From: Gonapodya prolifera JEL478
Taxonomy: Eukaryota; Monoblepharomycota; Monoblepharidomycetes; Monoblepharidales; Gonapodyaceae
Assembly: GCA_001574975.1 (NCBI GenBank)
Contig: KQ965736.1
Coordinates: forward strand, 414,910 to 478,909
Reading direction: 5' to 3'
DNA length: 64,000 nucleotides
In this document: positions 27,320 to 37,293 of the stretch, piece by piece
Layout: the number at the start of each line of letters is the position of its first letter
How positions within the stretch are numbered: position 1 is the first letter of the stretch
Notes under the pieces: generated by a model
Database searches by the model: none
Seen by the model: the letters and a program-made list of their open reading frames with translations, nothing else
What the model was told of the DNA's origin: nothing
Position numbers and translations under genes: made by a program

Positions 27320-30112
27320 CTAATTGTCCTCACTTTGCGCCAACAGCTGCCTCTTCTGCCACAGCGGCGAATGTGCAAGTGCTCCCGTCACAACCGAGGT
27401 CGATGAGGACGGCACAGCAACTTCTGCAGGTGCAGGCGACCCCGTTGTCACGACCGGTGGCTTCGCGGCCGCCGTTGCACTGCCGCGCTCCATTCGCAAC
27501 GTGGGCGGGCTCCTCGGGGCACTGGAAGGCGCGGTGGAGGTCTTCCCTCTATCTCTCCTCTCATCGGTATGCTTTAGCACCGCCTTGACCCTTCCAAAGT
27601 TCTTGTCCTGCAGCCCCAACTCGAGTGCGCCCATCCGCGCGTAGAACATGTTTCGCCTCAGCCTGGCCTGCTCCTTGTAGGTCTCGATGATGGGCCGCCG
27701 GGCGTATAGCCCCTGGTGGACGTGACGGATGAAGTTGTAAAAGTCCCCCACAGCAACCATCCGGTCGCGGCAGCGGAGACACAGAGCGGACCAGACGTCG
27801 AGGTCCGAGATCCGGAATTGGAACCGGCACGGCTGCCCGCGCGGGCTCGTCGCGCCGCACGCCTGGCACACGTCTGGCGGGCCAACTCCGGGGAGCCCCG
27901 CGAGACGCTCCCATACGGATTTGGACTGCACGGGTTTGGATGGAGACGCCGCCGCGGAACCTACTCCCGACGAGAGTGGCGTGGCGTCACCAGGTGTGCT
28001 TCCTCCCCGCACTGGCGCACCACCTTCCCCACCCTGCGCCGATGCGGCCCCGGAGGGCGTTTCCTGCACGAAGAGGGTATTGGCGACGAATGCGTCCGCG
28101 ATCCTCCGTACGGAGACCTTGGGCGCACCGCCAAATCTCAAGCAAGGCTCGACGTCGTCCTCGATCGCGACGCGCATGAACGCCAGTGAGGGCACTTTAG
28201 GAAACCGCACCGAGGGCAGCGCCGACAAAAAGTCCGCAAATGCAGCGATCGCCATCGGGTCGATCCAGTCGTCGGGGTTATCTTCACCGTCCTCGTCGCT
28301 CGCGTACCCAGCATCCGAGGGGCGAGACGACGCACCCGCGCCGGCCGCCTCCACCACACCCGAGCCGTCTCCGCTCGCTCTCGTCCCCCCACTTCCACTG
28401 GTGACGTCCTTCGCGACGCCCTCCAAGGCGGCAGCATCATCCCCCGCCTGCCCCGCCGCGCTCAAACTCCTCACAATATCGCCCTGCGCCGTCTCGCGCT
28501 CTCTCCGATCACGCTCGTCGACCTCCCTCCCGCGCTCCTTTGCGCGCTCCAAGTCTGCCTCCTCGCGCAAGCGGCGGTTGGCGGCCTCGAGGTCCTCCAT
28601 GCGGCGCCGGAGTTCCTCCAGCTGCGCAGTCTCCAGTTCCAGGCGGTTGCGCGTCGACCGCAGTTCGTCCTCAAGGTGCCTGTGCTGCCGCTCTGCGTGC
28701 GCCCGCTGCCGCTTTTCAGCGGCAACGAGCCCGTTGGCTTCTTCGAAGAGCTGGGTCGTAAGTTGTTCGAGCTCTTCTTGGACGGATTCTTTCGAGTGTT
28801 GCAATTCGGCGCGCTGTGAAGGGGTGTGGAGAGTTCGCGGTTGGACGTTGTGTGGCAGTCAGGGGGAATCCGTACAAGGATGGAGGTCGACCTCTCCACA
28901 TCGCCAACCACAACGCAGATTCAATTCCACCTTCGTGATCAATCTTTCTCCGCCTTGACCATATCCATAATTGCACTTTCAGTCCGGTTGTTCCGCAACG
29001 CAGCGCACCGCTGTGCGCCTCCGACTTTTCTCTACTCCACCCTGCGAGACACAACCCCACCCCACCATTCCTTCTTTCTTCGTCGAAAACGCACTCTCGT
29101 TCTCAAACTCCAAGCCCGGACCGTGTCCCCATTCAGTCCCTGTCTATACTCACCTTCTCAATCTCATCAATCAGCTTCTCCCCCATAATCTGCAAATCCC
29201 TCTGTGTGGCCTTGAGCTCCTCAGCGCGATCACGGCACTGCCGTTCTAGTTCTACCGCGCGGGTCGTGAGTGACGCAGAGGCCGGCTCGCACTGGGCCAG
29301 GTGCGTCGAGAGGTGGTGGCGGGTTTGAGTGAGGAGGGTCAAGAGGTGCCGGTTTTGAGCTGGTGTGGGGGAAGGGGAAGTGTGGGTGTGAGAACGCTGG
29401 CAGAGAGTAGGGAAGGCAGAAAGAAATGGGCAGTGTGGCGAATGGTGTGAGTGAACATGTCCAGGTGGGTCGTATCCGGTGGCGACATTGACGCGTCCAC
29501 GCCACCACGTCGTTAAAGCGTGTCAGAGGCGTCTCTCTCCTTTCCTACGTCGCGTCGACCTCGTCTGTCCCACGCGTCGTGTCCATGCGGTGCAATTCCA
29601 GGGCCAATCGCTCACAACATTCACAATTAGGGACACTGTCCCTGACATTGCGTCTTCCCTCCCGACGCAGCTGGCAGAACACTTCGCCCACCGCTCCCGC
29701 CTCCTCTTCACCAAAACCACGCACCAAACATCTTCCCCAGTGCCGGAATCTCCTCTCGACAGAGCAAACACCGTGCAGCCTCTCCGCCCTCGCCCTCCTG
29801 CAATGGCTGCGGGGCTGGGATGTCGACGTCTGCAGGAAAGACTGTGAGTGCTGCTGTTGTGTCACGGAAGATGCGTCGGTGGGGGCATGGCTCTGGTTCG
29901 GGTGGCGGGTTGGTGTGAGTAGGGTTTGTCGATTCGGGGGCCTGGTCGGGCGTGGAAGGTGCGGGAGGAACTGGAGGAGAGTCTGTTGAGGAGGAAGGGG
30001 ATTGGGGATTTGCTGGAGGACATGGGTTGGCAAGAGATTGGGACGACTCGTTGATGTTTTTCACTGTCGAGTCTGCTGTCTGCGAGGTGTCGTGTTCCGG
30101 CTGCGCGTCCAT
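27320..30112 (-). CDS. Sec2/Rabin8-type Rab GEF
   Basis: Sec2-family proteins activate the exocytic Rab (Sec4/Rab8) through a parallel coiled coil. The coiled-coil catalytic region is in exon 27,320-28,804, which opens HSKESVQEELEQLTTQLFEE and ANGLVAAEKRQRAHAERQ, close to the Sec2 signature. Its C-terminal part has VCQACGATSPRG, FQFRISDLDVWSALCLRC and DFYNFIRHVHQGLYARRP, a cysteine-pair domain seen in Sec2-type GEFs of fungi. Upstream exons (29,130-29,340) supply more coiled coil (QIMGEKLIDEIEKVS). The first exon, from ATG 30,112 (MDAQPEHDTSQTAD), is Pro/Ser-rich with a CLLCREEIP pair near its end. Several introns are present. It converges with DAHP synthase (136 bp between stops). Confidence 0.8.
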
Positions 30113-31116
30113 TGCGAAAGCGGACTGCACCAATCAACAAAATGGGGGAATGAAACTGCGCGTGTGTTTGTTGTCAGGGAAATGCAACCAGCAAGGAGGC
30201 TTCAGTCTGTGGTCACACTTGTGGCAGCCTAATCTCAGAACTGAGTCGCGGCTTCGAACCATCGCCAATTATCACTCTAACGTAACCAATGACTGGCTAT
30301 GATGAAGCCGAGCACGGATCCCTCCAACAGGCTTTACATCTTGACGTTAGACCTCGGCATGTGCACGAGTTTGGCAATCTACAGGGGTGTTCACAAAACT
30401 ATTTGGACAACTGTGTCGTTCAAACAATGGCGCTGATTGGGACATAACACCACTACGAGCAGCTCACAACTGTGATGATAAAGACACCGTTTGAGGTCTG
30501 GGAGGTGGTCTTTCAGATCACATGCATCAATCCCGCCAGATAGCAAGCTCTATACCCTACAGTCGTAAGATGAAAAGACCTGCACCACTTGGTAAATTCT
30601 CTTGTGTGTTCGCACGATGCACCTGCTCAGGACCAAGTATGGTGTTCAAACCAGGTCTCTTATCGTGCTCGTAGTTTTGAATAGGCTTATGCATTGCGAG
30701 GATTTGAACAGGTTTGGGTAAATGGCCACTGTTAGGACTACTCAGCCATTACTGAACATATTCATCATGGCCTACAGCATCTGTTGTCGGAAGTTGGTGG
30801 ACCTTCCAAATTTGCATTCAGGAGATCAAATCAGAGTACAACACGTGAAGAACAATAATACGACATCTGACTGTTTTCATTGAGAGCTCTAAGGATGTTA
30901 CTGATGAGTGACCAAAAGACTAAGGGAAGATGAAAAGAGAGGAAGACGGGGTCGCAGCTTTGCAGAACTGAGTGAGGAGGAAATACAACAAGAGAAAGAT
31001 CTGTGATGCAAAAATTGGCAAGAGAGCATCTTCTGTACATTTGATTTTGTTTCTTTGATGAGTTTTGGAGGAGAATAACTATATTTTACATGAGTGAAAA
31101 TTGCTGAAGGAAATTC
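30113..31116. other. Intergenic, possible transposon relic
   Basis: About 1 kb without an open gene. At 30,377-30,410 the sequence TACAGGGGTGTTCACAAAA followed by CTATTTGGACA resembles the terminal inverted repeat of Tc1/mariner elements and is preceded by TA, but no matching second end or transposase frame is visible. The rest shows many stop codons in all frames. Confidence 0.35.
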
Positions 31117-31133
31117 TGCGCAAGGTCCCTAAT
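31117..31133 (+). repeat. Left copy of a 17-bp direct repeat
   Basis: TGCGCAAGGTCCCTAAT occurs here and, in the same orientation, at 39,405-39,421. The two copies bracket 8.3 kb that contains the PD-(D/E)XK-like gene and the virus-like block. An exact match of this length between two sites 8.3 kb apart is unlikely by chance. Confidence 0.75.
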
Positions 31134-31187
31134 ATCAAATTATCATAAATCTTTACAACAAATGCGAACCAGTTTGAAGACTCCAAC

Positions 31188-33329
31188 TTGAAACGCAAGA
31201 GACCATATTCTGAAACCGGACAGACCACTCCGGAATACGAAGCATACGCTTCCGAATGGACTGCTGATTCTTCTCCACGCCAGCCAGACCCAGATGTTAG
31301 CGGACCAGGTGATTCGTTGAAAAGGAAGCGAGAGGAAGATGCTTCACCGAAAGCTCCAGAGGTGTGTGGGCGTTTTGAAAGAGTTCTTGTGGCATTGAAG
31401 AAGACTAGTTTCATGTTTTTTTTGCATGACAGGAAAACTTGTCTTCTTCGATGCCACAAAACAAGAAGGCCAGTCTTCAGAATCTCCTTTCAAGAGGCAC
31501 CTCGTTTTCAGAACTACTGGAACATGGATTTCGGACAACAGCTTCAATTGGGCGTTTTTCGATTTCTGAACTACTCTCCAACGGCATCCTGATTCCCTTC
31601 ACCGACGGTCTACGAATCTATGTCGCGAAACCAGCTGCCTCGGGAAAGGCTGCAATAGTTGAAACTTCATCCCCTGTCGAAACGGGTTATCAGGAATCTG
31701 TAAGTGTTGACATTTGAACGCCTTACCATTCTTTTACTTTACCTGTTACTCACTTTAGACGCGAGACAATGATTCAAATGTTGGCCCCGATCTTATAGAT
31801 TCCGAACGTTCGGTGAGTCGTTATCCGAGTTACCTGATCATCGCAGGATACGGTATTCTGGGACTCTCCCTGATCCATCACCTCTAATGGTGACCATGCG
31901 GGTGTCCCGGTGGCCATGTTGGGGGAGGCTCCATGATTCGAGGCATATTCTGGCGTTGCTGACATGAAAAACAGATGCCATGTCCTCAGTTTCTGGTCGT
32001 GTTTTCATTTCCGACAGAATGTATTTCTAATTTTTGGGCACTTCCTCTTTTAACCCCATCAGCTTCGGATCATTGACGATACCCAGACTCTCCATAGCGA
32101 TCCATCGACTGTGCTTGCATCTTCCAGCCCCACCGCTTGGACGGCTTTTTCTGAAGAAGATGTTTTCGGAACATATTTTTCGAGGCGATCAGCTGACAAC
32201 GATTCTGCGGTTTTCCATCTATGCGTCCCGAAGGTTAAGGCTAGACGAACCGGCAAAGGCAGTGTTTGCTGTATCAAACCACTGAAGGCCGATTTCTCAC
32301 GCATCATTCGAGCGAAACGGAAGCAGTTTCTAAAAGAGGTTGCGGGGGATCCAAGAAAGTCCAGAAAGTGAGTGCAGTTTGCTATAGCCAAGTAAGAAGA
32401 GCTGATTTGGTTCGTACAGATGGGAGAATCTCGTTATCGACGTTCTTGAACGAGATTCTTTGAAAGACTCCATTTTGACCGCAAAACATCGTCAAGATGT
32501 CGTTGATACTCTCCGTGATCGTTTTCATCCACACGCGCCGTGTCGGAAAGATGAAGTGACGAGACTAAAAGAGGCGCTCGAGATGATTGATGACGAATTC
32601 AGTGTTAAGGGAACCACTATCGAAGAGTTCTGCAAGTCACCTCAGGTGGCTTCTCTACCTCCTTTGCTCCGAAGTACCGCTCTATCTAACTGGGTCAACT
32701 TCAAGTACGTTTGGAACTGTTTGAGATATCGCAACTTGTTTTTTGACAATGTTACAAAAGGTTTCATTTAGAGCTGTTTCGCGACGCTGCGAACAGTGAA
32801 CTTGGGAGCGGTGCGTTGGGTGCTCGGGAGGAGAACCTTACCACTTGGCTCCATACCCTCCTTCATGGTGCATTTGTCGGTCCTGGCACACAGACGGATA
32901 TCGTGAAACAGCTTCTTGATTTCAACAACCAGCAGCTCCAAGAGAACAAGAGAGTCAAACCGGATGGGCAGATTGGGAAAATTGCGCTCAAGGAGGCCAA
33001 AAGATTCAACCGACCAACGAGTGAGCGGATCGCTGACGAGGACAAGCTCTTGTTCGAAGAGGCGATCCCTGTACTCTATTCATTGATCGACAATTGTTCA
33101 AGACCGGATGATCAACCGTTTTTTGTAACGACAATTCAGCTGTTCGGGTCGAAATTCATCGTTCATCACTTGATTGAGGCTGGGCCAAAGGAAGCTCAAT
33201 CCAAAAAACCACCTGGTTCGCTGGAAGTATTGCGAGATTGATTTCGCAAAGGACCCCCCCGTGGATATTTGGATAAAGATACACTTTCTGCGTCTTGCAC
33301 TGTTGGCAAATTTGCGGCGGTTTAAGTAA
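31188..33329 (+). pseudogene. Intron-containing gene with PD-(D/E)XK-like nuclease motif, damaged at both ends
   Basis: Unrecognised family. Exons with good GT-AG borders read LKRKRPYSETGQ... (31,188 on), ENLSSSMPQNKK, LRIIDDTQTLHSDPSTVLAS (from about 32,062), WENLVIDVLERDS and LFRDAANSELGSG. The C-terminal part carries RVKPDGQIGKIALKEAKRF, where PD and E-x-K are spaced as in PD-(D/E)XK nucleases, and resembles nuclease domains attached to Crinkler-like fungal proteins (inference, not proven). No ATG opens the first exon in frame, so the 5' end is missing or lies in an unseen exon. Near 33,170-33,235 the reading frame changes; the downstream frame KYCEIDFAKDPPVDI ... LANLRRFK looks genuine, ending at 33,329. 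A run of six A's (about 33,205) is a likely frameshift site. Confidence 0.5.
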
Positions 33330-33568
33330 TGAGGTGAGTGTTGGGACTCTTAACTTTCTGGAGGCAAAAACTAAAACGTACTCATGGCCGACATCACTTA
33401 AAGTAGTTTTGAGTTACGCTTTGTGATCTCGATATTGCCGCTGTATCGCCGATAGAACTGTGGATTACAATCCATTTCCTTCGAATGACTTTACTTGCAA
33501 ATATCCGTCGTTTTGAAGCGTGACTGAAAATTGAGTTAGGGTTTTTTCGAATCGAGCTACAATGTATA

Positions 33569-34330
33569 ATGGGACATTCTTTAAATCTTGCTGTCCAAGT
33601 CCAAACCCCGCGAGATTGCCTTATTCGAGAAATACTGTCCAAGGCCACAAAACTGCTAGAGGACGAAGTAGACTCTCTCTACGCCCATCTCCAAGCAAAG
33701 AAGCACACAACTACAGAAAAGAATTACATCTTTGATCTAGCGATATTTGACGATAACGAGCTCAAGGAAATTTACGACGTTATAACAGAGATGCTCAACG
33801 ATCGCGATTCGCGCGAGACCGAGCGAGCCAAGTGCATTCAACAAAGACAAAACAAGCACCCGTTTTCAACAAGGGCTTTGTACAACGATAGCGTTTTCAT
33901 AACCGAGAATACGAATCACTCAAGTAGTGACGAAAGCGAAGATAGCGAGGACGAAGGAACACGCCATTTTGTCGATGTGGATGACACAATCACACATTGT
34001 AGGCGAGGCCGCATAACGGGCACCTTTGGTACGGCCAAACGTAGCATTACAAAGTTTCAACCAAAACGCATTCCGCGTTGGGCGTACAAACTCTTGAACG
34101 ACAAGACTTCAATCCCCCTACCAAACGAGGTGGGTTTACCTTCCTACACCTCTCCAATCTTCAAACGCTCACACTCAAATCCCGCACTTCCGCAGCTTGC
34201 TGAGCCTTTGCCAAGCTCTCGAAACAGAACGCAGTCTGGTGCGGACGCGCAAGGTATGCAAGTGTCCCCCACAGTCGTCATTTCGCGTGGATCCAACAGG
34301 AGCCTGCGCGCGCTTCAAGGGACCGCGTGA
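33569..34330 (+). CDS. Unknown acidic virus-like protein
   Basis: No family recognised. It is a 253-residue intronless frame starting MGHSLNLAVQVQTPRD. The first half is helical and charged (LLEDEVDSLYAHLQAKK, ELKEIYDVITEMLND). An acidic serine tract, SSSDESEDSEDEGTR, sits mid-protein, followed by a basic stretch (RRGRITGTFGTAKRS) and a Pro/Ser-rich end. The stop lies 10 bp before the VLTF3-like gene, on the same strand, which suggests they came in together. Acidic-then-basic layouts are common in nuclear or virion proteins but do not identify a function. Confidence 0.55.
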   Translation: MGHSLNLAVQVQTPRDCLIREILSKATKLLEDEVDSLYAHLQAKKHTTTEKNYIFDLAIFDDNELKEIYDVITEMLNDRDSRETERAKCIQQRQNKHPFSTRALYNDSVFITENTNHSSSDESEDSEDEGTRHFVDVDDTITHCRRGRITGTFGTAKRSITKFQPKRIPRWAYKLLNDKTSIPLPNEVGLPSYTSPIFKRSHSNPALPQLAEPLPSSRNRTQSGADAQGMQVSPTVVISRGSNRSLRALQGTA

Positions 34331-34340
34331 ACACCTGCAA

Positions 34341-35639
34341 ATGGCGGCATACTTGAATTGGCGAGTTAGGATGATTTGTATTTTGTTTCTCATACACATT
34401 AAATCAAATATGCAATCTCTTGCATCGTCCATCAAGGTTCTACGTTCAAGTTTGGTACCCTTACCAGGGAACCTTTCCTTTATCATATCTTCGGCAAGTG
34501 CTGGCACTCTTGCTTCTATCGCCACCAACACATATCACGCGCATCTCGCGTACTTGGAACAAGTGTCGGACGAAGCAGAAAAGAGTACACTCATGGGTAC
34601 CTTTCTATCAGCAACAGCCCAAATAATCGAGCGCGTATGCAGTGGAGCGGAGCAACTTGAGGAGGCAGGAAAGGTCAAGAGTGGCGATTCAAGCACGTTT
34701 GAACGCGACACGGACGAGGTCTCTGACACTGAACAAGATGTACACGGTTTCAGCGAGGAAGAAAGCGAGCTATCAAAGCAGTTGCGGTACAATGTCGATG
34801 AATTTTTTGATGCGATTGATGGCGCGGAATGCAGAAATCGTGGAGCCGAGTGTGCGATTCTTGGAGACACGAGCCAAGAGGTACTTTCCTACATTGCCCA
34901 ATATAGACGCCTTGTTCGCGTAAAGCAGCGACTGCTTGCCGATATTCCAAACGAGTTCTTGCGCTGCGGCTCCAAAGAGCTTGTAAATGACGAGTTACAG
35001 GACACGCTTTTGTGCGCAACGTGCGGAGTTGTGGCGGGACGATCTACTACAGCTCTTCCTTCCTCCAAAATCTTGACGTACGAAGAGAGGAAAGAAGTCA
35101 ACAGTCCGCAGATGCGGTTTGGCTACGAGCGTCTCTGCTACTTTAGGGAACTTCTTTTGAAATCCCAAGCGCTCGAGTTTGTGTCTATCCAGCAAGATGT
35201 GCTGGACCGGATATTGCTGCAACTCAAGGCAGAGCGAGTGGCCAACCTCGATACGCTGACCAAAACGCATTGGAAGGGAATCATGAGGCGCGCGGGATTG
35301 CCAAAGTTTTACGAGCACTGGAGGTCGATCAAGTACGCGATAGACGGGGTGGCGCCTCAACGAATTGACGCAGATCTGCAACTTCGCCTCGAAACCATGT
35401 TTATGGCATATGAAAACGTTTACGAAAAGCACAAATGGATCCTGGAAATGCGCCACGCCAAGCGCAGAGCGGGAATCAACTATGCTCTGTGCATTCAGAA
35501 AATGCTAGAGATTTTGGGGAGACGGGATCTTGCGAAAACCTTTCCGCTCATGAAATCCATTGAAAAGATAAAGCTGTATGATCAAGTGTGGGAGAGGATT
35601 TGTAGAGAGTTGAACTGGCCTTTCTACTCTACAATTTAG
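34341..35639 (+). CDS. VLTF3-like late transcription factor (NCLDV core gene)
   Basis: Proteins of the poxvirus VLTF3-like family drive late viral gene transcription in nucleocytoplasmic large DNA viruses. The C-terminal 230 residues carry the family pattern in order: LCATCGVVAG (single CxxC), YERLCYFRELLLKSQ, VLDRILLQLKAERV, LTKTHWKGIMRRAGLPKFYE, IKYAIDGVAPQRID, LQLRLETMFMAYENVYEKH, INYALCIQKMLEILGRRDL, FPLMKSIEKIKLYDQ, and WERICRELNWPF. The N-terminal part, from ATG 34,341 (MAAYLNWRVRMI), is not conserved as far as I can see and holds an acidic tract (TERDTD... EEESELSKQ). A later start at the next methionines is possible. The frame is intact over 432 codons. No fungal homologue of this family belongs to normal fungal transcription, so a viral origin is the best reading. 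Confidence 0.72.
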   Translation: MAAYLNWRVRMICILFLIHIKSNMQSLASSIKVLRSSLVPLPGNLSFIISSASAGTLASIATNTYHAHLAYLEQVSDEAEKSTLMGTFLSATAQIIERVCSGAEQLEEAGKVKSGDSSTFERDTDEVSDTEQDVHGFSEEESELSKQLRYNVDEFFDAIDGAECRNRGAECAILGDTSQEVLSYIAQYRRLVRVKQRLLADIPNEFLRCGSKELVNDELQDTLLCATCGVVAGRSTTALPSSKILTYEERKEVNSPQMRFGYERLCYFRELLLKSQALEFVSIQQDVLDRILLQLKAERVANLDTLTKTHWKGIMRRAGLPKFYEHWRSIKYAIDGVAPQRIDADLQLRLETMFMAYENVYEKHKWILEMRHAKRRAGINYALCIQKMLEILGRRDLAKTFPLMKSIEKIKLYDQVWERICRELNWPFYSTI

Positions 35640-35659
35640 TGTAGTGATTCGTGTCTGCT

Positions 35660-37216
35660 TCAAATGCTCGAAAGCACTGAAGCAAACCCAGACACAAACG
35701 CTTCAATACAGTAGTTTGACTTGTCAAGTGTGGACAGATATGTCGACGCATTCACGACATGTTGAGGCGTCTGTACCAGATAAGGAACCTCTTCAAGAGA
35801 GTCGTAAAGCAGAGGGTACCTCTCTCCCAACGCCTCTTCAATGGCCGGCAATCTATTGACGACCACGGGCGTGTTTCGCACGATGCACTCAATCACGGTA
35901 TTTACAGCACATGCATCATCAAGCTTCAAAAACACAATGTTTTGTGATAAAAGAGCGTCATAGCTGTCGTTTGTTTGTTGAGTAATGATTTGCACATCGT
36001 CGTACCTTTTCCGGATACTCTGAAGCAGCCCGCGGACATATTTGTGGCCAAACGCCATATCGCGACACATTGACAAGTCTCTGCACATTGTGTCGCGACA
36101 CAGAGACAGGGCTTCGTCGCCAATATGTTGGGGAAAGTTTGTATCTTCGTGTCCAGTTCCATAGACTGGATGATTGGCAATCCCATCGTTGATTGCGCCA
36201 AATATATCGCTCTGTGCATACACTCCATCCATATCGAGTCCCTTGAGTGCTGCCTTTTGAACGACTGTTCGCGTAGGCATAACAGACTTGTTTTGCAGAG
36301 GAAGAGAGACGTCATAAATACCGTACGCGTCTCAAAGCCACGCGCCAACTTGCAAAAGCGCGCGTGTTGGGTTATTAAAGAACCTGAGGGGAGTAAACAT
36401 GGCCGTTTGGGTCGGGGTCTCTGTCGGATGCGTCAACACTTTCACGGGAACTCGCCCAAAGCCGTGCTCTTCCAGCGCACGTCTTAACTGGACCGCCAGA
36501 GTATTTACCAGCACAATGAGGCACTTGCACGTCTTGAGTGACTCTAAAAACTCGGGAGTTTGAAACACGCGAGTCAAGTTGTGAGGAGAGTAGGTTTCGG
36601 AGAATGGGTGATGGAAGAAGCCAATCCAAGCCTTTTTGTAAGGAACAATACCCGCATCTACCTTGAGCTGTTTTGCCCACAAAAAGGTACTGTCGCAGTA
36701 CGTGTCCACAATCAGCGCGTTATCTCCATAGGCTTGAAGAGCGTTTAAACCCGAAAGGGCGTATGCCCAGCCCGATCTGTGAATGCCCGTGTAACTGTTG
36801 GCAGAAGAGTACCATAGATCAATTGGTGGCAGCGTCCTGAGTGCACTGTCAGTTACGACACTTTCGGCAACCGGATCCACCGTCCCTTTGCTGGTGCGTC
36901 TGACAAGCGACCAAGAATCCACAACCCATCCTACATACTCGTAAAAGTGTGGCATGTTTGGCACTACGAGATCGTCCATCTCAAACCTCTCGACGAGCCC
37001 AAATGCGTTTGGAGAATTGGAACTTCTCGTTATGCAATAGCACACCAATCTCGCAAAATATGTGTAAATTTCCGCGCGCTTTTCTTCTACAAGAGTGATT
37101 CCCTGTCTCGCGCAAGCTTCGCCAAAAGCCGTGACCAGGTAAGAGACTGACGTAATCCCTTCAATCAACGCATCCCCAACAGTATCGAAATCAGAAGGCA
37201 GCGTCTCTCTTGCCAT
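35660..37216 (-). pseudogene. Giant-virus-type glycosyltransferase with in-frame TGA
   Basis: A single reading frame of about 518 codons is interrupted by one TGA at 36,332-36,334; the sequence on both sides continues in the same phase. The 5' part starts MARETLPSDFDTVGDA and has YTGIHRSGWAYALSGLNALQ and KKAWIGFFHHPFSETYS. The 3' part has IVFLKLDDACAVNTVIEC and NTPVVVNRLPAIEEALGERY, which look like the nucleotide-sugar binding end of GT4/GT1-like enzymes. This architecture is reminiscent of glycosyltransferases of giant viruses; that comparison is from memory. The codon at the break is consistent with a single C-to-T change at a CGA arginine codon. A short internal repeat, CRDTMCRDLSMCRD, lies near 36,060-36,105. 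The gene follows the pyruvyl transferase gene by 77 bp. Confidence 0.6.
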
Positions 37217-37293
37217 CTCCTGATTGGAAGCTTTTCAGCAAGCCGCACATATGCTCTGCCAATCGCGTGAGCAGCCATTACAATCCGCCTCCT

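Noticed and set aside
28540-28958. Plus-strand frames opposite the Sec2-like gene
   Set aside because: Ser/Arg-rich mirror of a coiled-coil coding strand.
34197-34340. Longer N-terminus for the VLTF3-like gene
   Set aside because: The upstream extension overlaps the previous gene in another frame and looks random; the ATG at 34,341 follows the previous stop by 10 bp.
36332-36334. TGA read as a sense codon
   Set aside because: All host genes and the other viral-type frames use TGA as stop; a single mutation explains the break more simply.
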